This document shows, piece after piece, positions 13,401 to 24,441 of a stretch of 64,000 nt of DNA; positions within the stretch are counted from its first letter, which is position 1; each line of letters starts with the position of its first letter. The position numbers and the translations under genes are program-made. Origin of the DNA: Ustilaginoidea virens. Taxonomy: Eukaryota > Ascomycota > Sordariomycetes > Hypocreales > Clavicipitaceae. The notes under the pieces are model-generated. The model had not been told where the DNA came from. It worked only from the letters and a program-made list of their open reading frames with translations, and ran no database searches. The stretch spans positions 4,392,001 to 4,456,000 of the forward strand of contig NC_057319.1 in assembly GCF_000687475.1 (NCBI RefSeq). The letters are read 5' to 3'.

Positions 13401-15034
13401 AGTTCCAGCTAATGTACGGAGTACCCAGTGCAGGTGCATTGCACAATGGCATTTACAGTAACAAGCTGCCACAGCAATACACGGCCCAACCGTGCAACAA
13501 GTACTTGACAAAGTCTGAACTGTGCCCACTGCCCAGTCACCGCTGGTGGCGGGCGGGGGGCGGGGGGGGCAAAGCAATTGAGGGGCTCCGTACTCGGTAC
13601 CAGGGTGCTCCGTACGGAATACATGCGATTGAGGCTTTTCTGCACCCTGGCACACTGCGGCGCCAAGTTTAGGCTGGTTGCTTGTTGGCTTGACCTTGCA
13701 CGTTTCGACCGGAAAGTGACTGGTCTAGTCCATCACTTACTTTCATCACTCGATCGAGGTCTGTCTGTGATTGACATTTCTTCAATTGTTTCGTCATCCC
13801 CTGGCTTCCCCAATTTGCCGGGAACCAAACTACCTCCTATAGTTAATGTAGGACGTCTGGTATTTGATCCAAGTTGAAACCAGACAGCGATAGCGACCTG
13901 GTCAGACTTGATCCGGGCCACCCTCGGTACTCGGTACTCGGTACTCGGTACGCCGTACCCGGTACCCTTGCTCGTTTATGCTCGCCCGGCGGCCCTGTCC
14001 AATCCAGGCGGGACACGGTCCATCCAGCGGCCTGTTTCAAAGTTGGTTGTTGAACTGCACCTGACGGGGTCCTGACAGACCTTTGGTCCTTTGGGCTTTG
14101 GCCCTGGGCATGGCACGTCCGTCTGGTCCAATTTGCGCGCATCGATTGACTCGACCGTGCAACTTGACTGCTCCCGTCAACGGGCCTCGTCCTACGCGTC
14201 CTACTATCCCTACTCGTCCTGCTGGGGTACGGAGCACCTCGTCGGCTATTCCAGGATTGCAAGTGCAGCGCTTTGGTCTGCGCCTCGAAACACCACCAGC
14301 CAGCAACCCCCTCCAGGGGGCTGGGGCAGCAAACAACGTTGCAGCGTCAATCCGTCAATCTCTGGGTCTGGTCCATGTCTGGTGTCTGGCCTGGCCTGGC
14401 CTGGCCCTCGGTCCTCGGTCCTCTCGTGCTGTCCTCAGTGCCCAGCGCTCAGCGCTCAGTGCTCGCTGCTCAGTGACTCGCTGCTCAGTGACTCGCTGCT
14501 CAGTGACTCGCGGCTCACACCAGCCCCGCCCCCTCCCTGTGGCCCTCCCGTTGCTGTCTCGTGCGCCCACGTCCTCGCCCAGTCCTTCTCCCAAGTTATT
14601 GACAACCACCAGCCGCCTGCCGCGCAGTGACAAGGCCCACAACGCCCACAACGCCCACAACACAGCACAACACAGCACAACACAGCACAACACAGCACAA
14701 CACAGCACAACACAGCACAACACAGCACAACACAGCACAACACAGCACAACACAGCACAACACAGCACAACACAGCACAATACCACACAAGTACCTCGTA
14801 CCCAAGTACCCTGGTCCCGACTCCCCTACCCTCCTTATCGGCGACTTTCTCACAATACGGACTGGACCACTCTTGAATTGGCTCCTCTCCAGGGTTGGTA
14901 AGCCCCCCCCCTCCTCTTCTCTTCCGGGACCGCTTTTTCCTCCCAAGCCAACTTCTCGCACCCACCTTGGCTCCTCTCGGCCTGCCCCAAGTTGTCCTCT
15001 AATAAGTCTTTCTCAGGCAAGGGTGGACAGGATC
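10497..15034. other. 4.5-kb divergent intergenic region
   Basis: No coding sequence is supported between two divergently transcribed genes. Contents: six to seven tandem CATCAAC units (11151-11189) followed by a T13 run, a G24 run (13259-13282), a TACGGAGTA word (13415-13423), TACTCGG repeats (13923-13955), three GCTCAGTGACTC units (14467-14508) and a 12-copy 10-bp minisatellite (14661-14780). C- and T-rich segments from 14880 to 15010 look like the leader just upstream of the kinase. The length suggests complex regulation or a long 5' untranslated region for either gene. Confidence 0.6.
14661..14780. repeat. Minisatellite, 10-bp unit CACAGCACAA x12
   Basis: Twelve near-perfect head-to-tail copies of CACAGCACAA, about 255 bp upstream of the kinase start codon. 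The unit contains no stop in any frame on either strand, so it creates spurious long open frames (QHSTTQHNTA-type on the plus strand, VLCCVVLCCA-type on the minus strand). Copy number is probably variable between strains. Confidence 0.95.
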
Positions 15035-17966
15035 ATGGACGGTCCGAGATCGTCCTTGAACGGCAGTAACCAACGTCGCAAGCTCGTCAAAAAACACCCC
15101 TCCCATTCCCACAACCGCTCCTCATCAGGCTTCGACGATTCCCAGTCGCTCGGCAGCAGACACAGTTCCCAGAGTCTCTGCAGGACGCCCAGCGCTCCTC
15201 CGCCTCAATCGTCATTCACCAGCCCTTCCGTCAACTCGTCGCCCAGGCAGTTGGCCGCGTCTCAGTGGCCGTCGAATGTCTCGCATCCTGTCGCCCAGGG
15301 AGAGTTTGCCGCCACGTCCAGCATAATCAACACCGCCGCTCCATCGTCAGGGTCCTACCCGCTCCAGGCCCATCGCCCAACAAACCGACTCTCCGATTCC
15401 CACACTCGTCGACAGAGCAGGGAGCAGCAGTGTGACCACCTTCTCGGCGCACCTTTCGACGGTGCCGCCATCCTGAGCCGCATAGAATCTACCAAGCGCA
15501 TCAGCCCGCCGATATCCACCACGCCAAGCAAACCCGTCTCGCAGAGCATACTTGTGAGCCCGGCACTACGATCATCACGGAGTTTTGGGAACATGGAGCC
15601 CGCCATTGCGGAGAAGATTCACGGTGGCAGGATAGTTGATGCCCACGCCGCGACGCCCAAGCGTTATTCCGACGAGGGCAAAGAGTCCAAACCACCCATG
15701 CTGCGCAAAAAATCCGGCTTTTCGGGCTTCGTCACCAGCCTGGTTGGATCGCAAAAGAAGCCCGTCATTTCAGCGCCAGAGAATCCCGTTCATGTCACGC
15801 ACGTGGGATATGACAGCACCACCGGTCAATTCACGGTATGTCCTTGTCCTGGTGGGCCTTTTTCTTTTTTGGGGAGAATTTTTTTTTTGTATTTTTGTAT
15901 TTTTTTTTTATTTTATATTTTGCCTCCACAGCCAAGCTCCGGGAATTAACAGCGGTACTGCACCTGCTAGGGACTGCCAAAGGAATGGCAGCGACTGATA
16001 AACGAAAGCGGCATTCCCGAAAAGGAGAGGCGGGAGAACCCGCAGACCATGGTCGATATCCTGCAGTTTTACAAGGAAACCACGGAGCGCCCTCCCGAAG
16101 ATCAAATTCTGGAAAAGTTTCACCATGCCGGACCAGCAGAAAACCGTCAGTACAGCGCGCCTACCTCGCCCAACATGTATCCTGCCAACTACATGGGTAA
16201 GCAATTTCTTCGCACAACTAGAGCCTCCCCCAGCGCTGCTGCTGATGATGACTGCCTCATGCTCAGGGAGTTTCGAGAATCCCCGCGCGCCACCTCCCGT
16301 TCCTGCCTCGAAAGGTCCCGGCCGAGATATGATGCCCAGCCGGCCGGCCCCCAAACCGCCCGTTAGCATGACCAACCGGCCGGTGCAGCAGTCAGGCCCG
16401 TATCAGCCCAAAGACTCGGGCATCGGCCTACCTCAACAGCCAGACGACATGGTACCGACCAAAGCGAGAGAGAGTGCGCCAATGTTGCCGGAAGAACATC
16501 GGTCGAGGTCAAACTCGCGCGCAAACGGTCAATCTCCGTTCAGCTCCCCAACACCGCAGTCTAGTCAGGCTCCTGGTCAAGGACCGGCATATCACCAGCA
16601 GCTGATGCAGCAACAGCACGAGCAGGCTCTGGCGCAAGCCCAAGCGGCCATGTCTGGCCACATTGGTCGTGCTCCCAGCAAAAGACAAGCCCCTCAGCCG
16701 CAAGGCGCCGTTCCTGGCCCCCATCATAACGCGGCTTACGCTCGACCGGGAGAGGTGAATGGACACGGGCATGCCTCGCGTCAACATGCTGGGCCAGGTC
16801 CTATAGTACCAGGCGCGAGGCCCAGGCAGAGAACCCGGCAAAGCAACGGCATCGACGTTGTGGCGTCTCTCAGGCGCATCTGCAACGACGGCGACCCGCG
16901 AGAAACCTTTCGTGGGTTCACCAAGATTGGGCAGGGCGCCTCGGGCGGTGTTTTCACGGGCTACGAGAGGGTAACGAACCGCCTGGTCGCGATCAAGCAG
17001 ATGAACCTGGAGCAGCAGCCTAAGAAGGATCTGATTATCAACGAGATATTGGTCATGAAGGACAGCTCGCACCCAAACATTGTCAACTTCATCGACAGCT
17101 ACCTCTGCGGGGGTGAGCTCTGGGTGGTGATGGAATTCATGGAGGGCGGCAGCCTGACAGACGTTGTCACGTACAACATAATGACTGAAGGGCAAATTGC
17201 GTCGGTTTGCAAGGAGACGCTGAAGGGGCTGCAACACCTTCACTCCAAGGGCGTCATACATCGTGACATCAAGTCGGACAACATCTTGCTGTCCAACGAA
17301 GGCAACATCAAACTCAGTAAGTCTTTTCCACCAGGGGCTGTCTTTTTTTTTCCTCTTTTGGTCCTTTGCTCAATCTTCTGCACCCTCCCCTTCCTCGCGG
17401 CCGGGCCACCGGGTAGCTGATGCAAGCTTTGTAGCCGACTTTGGCTTTTGCGCCACCATCAACGAAGCCCAAAACAAGCGGACAACAATGGTTGGCACGC
17501 CCTACTGGATGGCTCCAGAGGTGGTCACGAGAAAAGAGTATGGCCGAAAGGTGGACATTTGGTCCCTTGGAATCTTGGCAATCGAGATGATTGAGGGCGA
17601 ACCACCCTATCTGACCGAATCGCCGCTACGGGCCTTGTGGCTGATTGCGACCAACGGCACGCCGCAGATCAAGAACGAAGACGACCTATCGCCTGTTTTC
17701 CGGGACTTTCTCTACTTTGCTCTCAAGGTCGACCCTGAGAAGAGAGCTAGCGCCCATGACCTTTTACGGGTAAGTAGTTCCTTGTTTGGGCCGTCGGTTC
17801 CCCCCCCCCAGGCGCAACCACGGTCTGAAAAGCGAGATGCTGACACAAAAAAAAAAAAAAAAAAAAGCACGAGTTCATGAAATTTTGCGTGGATCTAGGC
17901 CAGCTCGCCCCCCTTGTCCGCGCCGCCCGAGAGCAGAGGGCTCAGGAAAAGGCCAGAAAGCAGTAA
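15035..17966 (+). CDS. STE20: Ste20-type p21-activated kinase (PAK)
   Basis: Predicted 836-residue Ser/Thr kinase that links Cdc42/Rac to MAPK cascades, polarity and myosin I. Exons are 15035-15835, 15971-16196, 16267-17316, 17435-17769 and 17868-17966, all in frame. The N-terminus is Ser/Pro-rich. A CRIB domain (about residues 245-280, [14 protein letters not shown] then GQFTGLPKEW) binds the GTPase. A Gln/Pro-rich linker follows. The kinase domain starts near residue 557: GQGASGG loop, VAIKQM lysine, [12 protein letters not shown], and GTPYWMAPE. The C-terminus [16 protein letters not shown] resembles the G-beta-binding motif of Ste20, and no PH domain is visible, so this is Ste20 rather than Cla4. 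Intron 4 ends in A20 directly before the AG acceptor. The same frame stays open upstream to 14627 through a minisatellite; MDGPRSS at 15035 is the better start. Confidence 0.9.
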
Positions 17967-18671
17967 GATGATGGATGGAGCATATCCAAAGGCATAAAAA
18001 CCATGCATGTTGTTTTTCGATACAAGCCACAGCCAGCGTTGCTCTTTAAGCTTTGCATCAGCTTTTTCGGGACGTATATGACGGCACGATTTGGAAATTG
18101 GTCGCAGTCTTTTTTATTTTCATCTTTTTTTCCTCCTTTCTTTTTGCCAGTCCCGTGGGGGGGCAGCAGGGAGTAGAGAGGGAGGGGGGAAAGGGGGGGG
18201 GGGGGGGGGGGGGGGGCGGGTTTCCCCATGGATGAAGGAAGCGGGTCCAAGAGCAGCCTTTTTTTCACCAACAGTTTTTGGCGCATCAATCTTGCCTGAT
18301 GCAAGGCGGAATGGTTTTCTTTTTGTGGGCGTGTTTCCGGGGGGATTTGGCGGGGACCCAGGGCAGAGGGATCTGGAGCAGCGCCTCGTGTTGTATTGAG
18401 ATGCGGGCACGGCACGACCCACGACGAGCGATTCGATTCACAAGACCTTGTGCCAGCTGCTTGTGCATGTGCCGCTTGATGCCAGACTGCCTCTCTCTCT
18501 GTGTCTGTGTGTGTGTGTCTCTCTCTGTCTCTCTGTCTCTCTCTGTCTGGTAGTCGGTCAGTCCACCGAGACTTTCGGTGCAGGGGAAGCGGCCGTCTCT
18601 GCGCGGTTTGCAAAGTGCCAGCCGAGCAAAGCGGGCGAAGCGCCCTCGTCAACGCAAGAGCAGCTGCGGCC

Positions 18672-18757
18672 TCGCTTGCTTGCTTGCTTGCTTGCTCGGT
18701 TGCTTGGTTGCTTGCTTGGTTGCTTGCTTGGTTGCTTGCTTGGTTGCTTGGTGGGCT
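18672..18757. repeat. TTGC/TTGG tetranucleotide tract
   Basis: Degenerate tandem array of CTTG/GTTG tetranucleotides, grouped into a 12-bp higher-order unit (GGTTGCTTGCTT) over its second half. Confidence 0.9.
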
Positions 18758-18911
18758 AGGTGGTGCGAGGCCAGGCGCGGAAGCCGCCGTTGCTGGCTGC
18801 GTCTGAGGCTGTTGATGTGGAATGCGATGGGGGGGGGGGGGGTTGTCGCGGTGTTTGGGAGTTGCAAGAGGCCGATCGGAGGGGAAAGCAGCATGAGGGG
18901 CTGGCTGGATG

Positions 18912-18985
18912 AGTGACTGACTGACTGACTGACTGACTGACTGACTGACTGACTGACTAAACTGAACTGAACTGAACTGAACTGA
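18912..18985. repeat. (GACT)n followed by (CTGAA)n microsatellite
   Basis: About eleven GACT units run directly into about five CTGAA/ACTGA pentamers. The change of unit length from four to five suggests slippage plus point mutation. Confidence 0.9.
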
Positions 18986-20153
18986 CAAATGTGGCAATGG
19001 TGAGCTGTCAGCTGGCAGTGGTGGATGCATCCAAACTCCTCTGCCCCTTGCGCAAATAACCTAGGTTTCGAGTAACGCCATCTCCGAGGACCGCCCAACT
19101 GCCGCCCAACTCGGCGGCATGTCCGTAGAGGGACGTGAATAAAAAATCAAGAGAAAGCAGCGAAAGCAGGGAAAGCAGGGAAGTCAGAAAGTAAGAATCA
19201 AAGGCATCCACAACCAGAGCCCAGGCCGCGTCATCGACAGACAAGTGCCGTCGGAGGACGGAGCACATTGGCTGCACTGCCAAGAGGGCAGGTCCGCTGT
19301 CGTGGTGCTCCGGTGCACCGCCGGCTGCCAAGGCAGGGGGGGGCCATGCCAACCATGATTCTGCGCGGCGTACCTGGAAAACGCGCAACGCTTCAGAACT
19401 ACGGCCGGAGAGGTCAATGGATGGGAGACGGGACGGACCGGGTAAGCAGGCATTTATTTCGCTCCTCCAGCATCTATCTTTCCAGCATCACGTCACCTGC
19501 TATCGGTGCATAATCGTGCCTCGCAGCAGCCATGCCAGATGGCTCTTGCAATGAATTACATTGGAAGCAATGCTTCAGAGGGGGAGAAGAAGAGGACTTT
19601 CTTCGGAAAAGTTGCTCTAAAACAAATATATATATATATATATATATATAAAAGAACGTGTCTATCATCTATGACCAACTTTTCGCCCTTGAGCAGATGA
19701 ACGTGACGCTCGATGCAGGACCGCGCGTGGAGGACATATTTCCGAAACGCCAAACAGTAGACACCGATGCAAGAAAAATAAATAAATAATTAAGTAAACA
19801 AAAAGGAAGAGAAAAAGAAAGAAGGAACGAAACAAAGAGAGAAAGAAAAAAAAAAAAAGAAAAAGAAAAGAGATGGCAAGAAAATGGCGATGCGATCGAT
19901 GCTGGACAAACGGCCCAGGTGTGCTGAATCTGCCCTCGGAAAGAAGGTCTTGGGGAATATTATGATGGATTACCTAGAGCAGCCGAGCGACGTTGGATTG
20001 GCCGAAACGCGCACATTGCTGCTCTGGAGCCCAGTGGACGATGAATCTGAGAATGTATGGAGATGGGAATGGAGTTGCCATCTTTGTTCTTCTCTTCTCT
20101 TCTTTTCTTTTTTTTTTTTTTTTTAATTTGCCCCCCCCTGACCGGGAGTGCTC

Positions 20154-21246
20154 TCAGTAACACGAGTAACCTCCGTCAATGATGACGTTGGCACCAGTCA
20201 TGAAGCTGGACGAGTCGGAGGCGAGGAAGACGCACAGCCCGTTGAGCTCATCAACCCCGCCGAGGCGGTCCTGAGGCGTCAAGGACTTCCAAATCTTCTT
20301 CTGGGCTTCGAGGGCGGGGACTCGGTTGAGGGCCGTGTCCATGTAGCCCGGGGAGATGCAGTTGACGCGGATCTTGTACTTGGCCCATTCGGCGGCAATG
20401 GACTTGGCGAACTGGATGACGCCCGCCTTGGAGGCGTTGTAGCAGCTCTGCTCCTGGGGGTAGTTGACGACGGAGCCGGACATGGAGGCGACGAGCACGA
20501 TGCTGCCGGGCTTCCCGGCGGCCATCATGGCGCGCCCGACAGCCTGCGACATGAGAAAGGAGCCCGTCAGGTTGATGTCGATGAGGCGGCGGAACATGGC
20601 CGGGTCGTAGGTCTCGGCCTTGATGTTGGAGTCGGCGATGCCGGCCGAGTTGACGAGGACGTCCGGGGCGCCGTAGAGCTCGACGACGGAGTCGACGGCG
20701 GCGTTGATGGCGGCGCCGTCGCGCACGTCCACCTTGAAGAAGGAGACGGGGAGGCCCGACTTGTCGTGCAGCTCGGCCGCGGCCTCGTCGCCGAGGTCCT
20801 GGTTGGCGTCGAAGATGACGACGGCCTTGGCGCCCGCCTCGGCGCAGGCGCGCGCCATGTGGTTGCCCAGCCCGCGCGCGCCGCCGGTGACGACGACGAC
20901 CTTGCCGTAGACGCTCATGCTGCGCAGGGTGTGAGGCATGGCCTCGTAGACCTTTTTGCCCAGCGGCTGGACGAGGTCGTATTCCGGGCGAGGGGCGGGG
21001 CTGTCCAGCGGGACATGCGCGGCCTCCTCGGTGACGCGGACGGTGTGCTTGTCGCCGGGGCCGTGGCCTGCGCCGTAGACGGTGACGGGCACCTCCTTCT
21101 CGCGGACAACGCTGCGCTTCTGGGCCGTGTCGGAGACGGCGCGGACGGCGGTTGCGGACAAGGGGCGAGAGCTGGGTCGGGCAAGGGCGGCGACGCGGGG
21201 GGCGGCAGCTCGCGAGAGCCGCGTCACGTTTCGCGCGACCACGGAC

Positions 21247-21248
<2 letters not shown>
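20154..21248 (-). CDS. SDR-family oxidoreductase, D-arabinitol 2-dehydrogenase-like
   Basis: Predicted 364-residue NAD(P)-dependent SDR with no intron. An N-terminal extension of about 35 residues rich in Arg/Ala/Ser (MSVVARNVTRLSRAAAPR) looks like a mitochondrial presequence. A linker of about 80 residues follows, then the SDR core: TGGARGLG cofactor loop, DVRD, NSAG, and a catalytic Ser plus YNASK (YxxxK). The end SSFMTGANVIIDGGYSCY is typical of the classical family. Fungal proteins of this layout act on polyols or ketoses (arabinitol, xylulose, sorbose type); the exact substrate cannot be read from sequence. On the gene strand a (CA)15 tract touches the ATG, so the leader next to the start is a pure dinucleotide repeat. 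The family call is firm, the substrate is inference. Confidence 0.82.

Positions 21249-21278
<30 letters not shown>
21249..21278. repeat. (TG)15 microsatellite abutting a start codon
   Basis: Perfect dinucleotide repeat that reads (CA)15 on the minus strand and ends directly before the ATG of the SDR gene at 21248. It sets the whole Kozak context of that gene. Confidence 0.95.
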
Positions 21279-21284
<6 letters not shown>

Positions 21285-22400
21285 AGGAGACGGAGGAGAC
21301 GGACAAGGCGGAGAAGACGGCAAGATGGGCCGGTGGTGGCGGCAAGGCAGGGAAAAGGGCGGACTTGGAAATCGAACAATGACACCCAAGATGCAGTCGA
21401 AAGCTTCTGTTGGCCGACGGTAAGGAGACGACGAGGGCAAGGAGTAGCGGGAGGCAAAAATGTAGGCAAAGCAGTCTATATAAGAGCGGCGGTTCAATGA
21501 ATCGGAGGAATAAGAAAGGGGGGGGAGGAAAAATAGGTTCTGGTCGGAATGAATCTGACGGCAAGGAGAGAAGTCGATATAAGTACGGTACGTATTGTAT
21601 GGAGATTTGAGAGCAGTGACCACCCCAGGACGGACTCGGGGGGGTGGGGGAAGAAAAAGAAAAAGAAAATGAAAAAGAAAAAGAAAAAGAAAAAAAAAAT
21701 ACCCAGGCGGTGCTCACTGCGCGGTGCTCTGCTCGCTTCAATCAATATTAGTTAGTGCCTGGGGACCCGGCGCTACGGAGTACAGTGGAGCCAGCAAGAG
21801 GCGTCAAAGAGGCAAGGTACCAGGACATGTAATGAATGACCACAGACGCTGACAGACGCTTTCGCACCCCTGCTGTCCCCCTGCTGTCCCCCTGCACCTT
21901 GCCCCCTGCACCTGCCCCCTGGTCCCCTGTCCCCCAGCGTTGCCCCCAGCCCAACACCACCAGACCCCTCCCTCCCTCTAGGCTGGCCGCTGGCCGCTGG
22001 CCGCTGGCCCGCTCTGGAGACAAGGTGTCGGCCAATTCTAGGGCTGCGAGAATCTAATCTGAGCCGGAGGTGGCGGCTCGTGGAAGCCTGGGCCCTTGAC
22101 CGGAGCCCCTGTGTTTGCCCCTGTGTTTGCTGAGTGCTTCCCCGGCGCAGTTGCCTGGCATCGTTGACCGGCAGGACCCAGCCACAGCCACCAGACATGG
22201 ATGGAGCCAGGCTTAGGCTTGGCTTGGCAGTGTTGGCACGCGACGGGAAGCCCGGGTACAGGGTACGCAGGGTACGCAGGGTACGCAGGGGACGTACTCG
22301 TACTTCCCCCTTTGGGCTTGCTAAGCCTCTTCCTCGCTCTTGTCAACAATTTGATGGCTTCCTGCGCCTCCCCCCGGCCTTTCTGGAATCCAGCCGCAAG

Positions 22401-22515
22401 CAAGGCAAGGCAAGGCAAGGCAAGGCAAGGCAAGGCAAGGCAAGGCAAGGCAAGGCAAGGCAAGGCAAGGCAAGGCAAGGCAAGGCAAGGCAAGGCAAGG
22501 CAAGGCAAGGCAAGG
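22401..22515. repeat. Minisatellite, CAAGG x23
   Basis: Twenty-three perfect head-to-tail CAAGG pentamers. Because 5 is not a multiple of 3, the array stays open in several frames and gives spurious QGKAR- or PCLAL-type peptides. Confidence 0.97.
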
Positions 22516-24212
22516 CCCATACCATTATTGAACAGGGACAACGTGGCCCCGACGGGATCTGACGCGGGCGTTTCGGCATGCATCAGCCTGCGCCCCTCGC
22601 CCACGGACGCTTGAAATTTCCCCTGGGCTCGACCTGCCCTAGTGCTGCTGCTGCTGCTGCGTACCTAGGCTATGCCGCTATGCGCTCAAGGGGAGTGACA
22701 TGCTATGTATAGTCTTGTGCATAGTGCGCCTGGGGGCTGGCTGGTTGCCCGGGAGTGGCCTGGCGCCAGCGTTCCCCGTCAATGCTCTCGTGTTCCCTCG
22801 GTCAGCTGATGCGTGGTGACATTGATGGAAGCAACCGAGGGCCAGCCAAGGCGGGTTCCCCTTGGCCCCCCCCCCCTTCGCGGCTCTTCACCGCCCAGGC
22901 AGCAGATGCGAACGAGGACGGATTGACGCCTGAGCACCTAGCACCTAGGTACCTAAGGTAGGTAGGTAGGTAGGTAGGTACTCGGCAGGTAGGCTGCAAA
23001 CGGAGGATGAGCAGCCGCGCGGTGCAGACAGACGAGAATAGTACAATATGTACATGCGGAGTACTGCACTGTATCTACCAGACCTCCAGCCATCACCAAC
23101 CTCCAGCCGTCATGTCTGGTCAACTACCTGGTACCTACCTTAGGTAGGTAGGAGGTAGGTAGTATGTAGGCGACATCAATGCGCTCCACGTCCGGAATGC
23201 TTTGCCAATACAACAACAACAACAACAACAACAACAGATTGCCAGCCCCCCCCAAGGCATGCGCGACTGCCAAGAGTGGAGGAACGCGGGAATGGCCATG
23301 GCACACCGCACATCTTGCCGCGCACGCCCCCGAGTTGGCCTATCCTGATGTCCGTCCGAGATTGATAATTGATGATTCAAGTCAAAGCAATCAAAGGGTA
23401 TTATAAGGGGCCGGGTTTCGGGGAACCCGGGGGGGGGGGGGAGGGAGCTTACGCATCCGCCTAGAGGTACATATATGCAATCCCACAGCTGGGCCAGCCG
23501 CCAGCTCCATTCTCCTGCTAGCGTCTGGCCTGGAGCGTCTGGCCTGGAGCGTCTGGGTTTTACCAGGTAAGCTCGGTGTGCGCCTGTAGACCACCCACGG
23601 GACCGTTGACGGACGGCACTGTGGCATCTGGACCAAACAAACGCGCCACTTGGCCTTCCGGCATTTCGGATCCCCCAACCCCGGGAGGCTCTGCGTTTGC
23701 TGCATCGACGCCCCCTGCCTGTCAGGCACGGACCCCCACCCCCCATTCCCCCGAGTCCCTGACTTGGCTCCGGGTCACGGGGCCAAGTAAGTGGCAAGGT
23801 TCGCAGAGGGAGGGGGATTGAAATTTCCCAGTTCGCCCGTTTTGGCCAATCTGAATTTTGCAGCCCAGCTCCGCGCCATAGCTGCCGCCCGCGCGCGCGA
23901 AGCCGCCGAGCACCGCTAGGGGGGGGGGGGGGGGGGACGATTGTAAAGCAGAGTCGAGCACGCTCGAGTTCCGCCTCCTCCGTCCGTTGCATGTGGCTGG
24001 GAACGTTCTGGGTTGCCTGGCTGGCGGGTAGGACCAGACCAGCACGATGTGGCGTCGCCCGCTTGGGCTTAGCTGTGGCGGCGTCCACGCTGCACAGAGT
24101 TTTTTTTTTTTTTTGAGTTTTTTTTTTGGCTTTGCAAACGCCACCGTTGCGGTCTGGTGCAACGGGGACGGTGGTGGAGCAGCAAGGAAGACGGGACATC
24201 TGGACGCTTGCG

Positions 24213-24245
<33 letters not shown>

Positions 24246-24408
24246 GCAAAACACCAGACATCCATCATCATGATTCATAAATCCCAGTGCCCTGGCCTCC
24301 CGAGGGCCGGTGGTCCCTGGAGACAGCTTCTGGGGGTGGGCCCGTCCGCGGGGGGGAAGTCCCAGCTCCACGGAGCATCTCTCGCTGCCTTCTTTTCATG
24401 ATTTTCCT

Positions 24409-24441
<33 letters not shown>

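Larger units (their letters stand above)
17967..20153. other. Convergent intergenic region rich in simple repeats
   Basis: Lies between the 3' ends of the kinase and the SDR gene. It holds a G24 run (18193-18216), CT/GT-rich microsatellites (18492-18548), a TTGC/TTGG tract (18672-18757), a G13 run near 18830, (GACT)n then (CTGAA)n (18912-18985), (TA)n (19627-19650), and a purine-rich segment (19797-19875). No gene is supported on either strand. Confidence 0.6.

Noticed and set aside
14641..14790. Regular direct repeats that could suggest a CRISPR array
   Set aside because: The units are 10 bp and contiguous with no spacers, and the context is eukaryotic; it is a minisatellite.
14627..15034. 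N-terminal extension of the kinase from an in-frame ATG at 14627
   Set aside because: The added sequence is a translated minisatellite (QHNTAQHSTT-type) with no resemblance to kinase N-termini; MDGPRSS at 15035 gives the usual start.
20148..21500. 450-residue plus-strand open frame opposite the SDR gene
   Set aside because: It mirrors a high-GC3 coding strand; the minus strand encodes a complete SDR with catalytic motifs.
22321..22604. Long open frames of GKARQGKAR and LPCLALPC type on both strands
   Set aside because: They are produced entirely by the CAAGG tandem array and have no conserved flanks.
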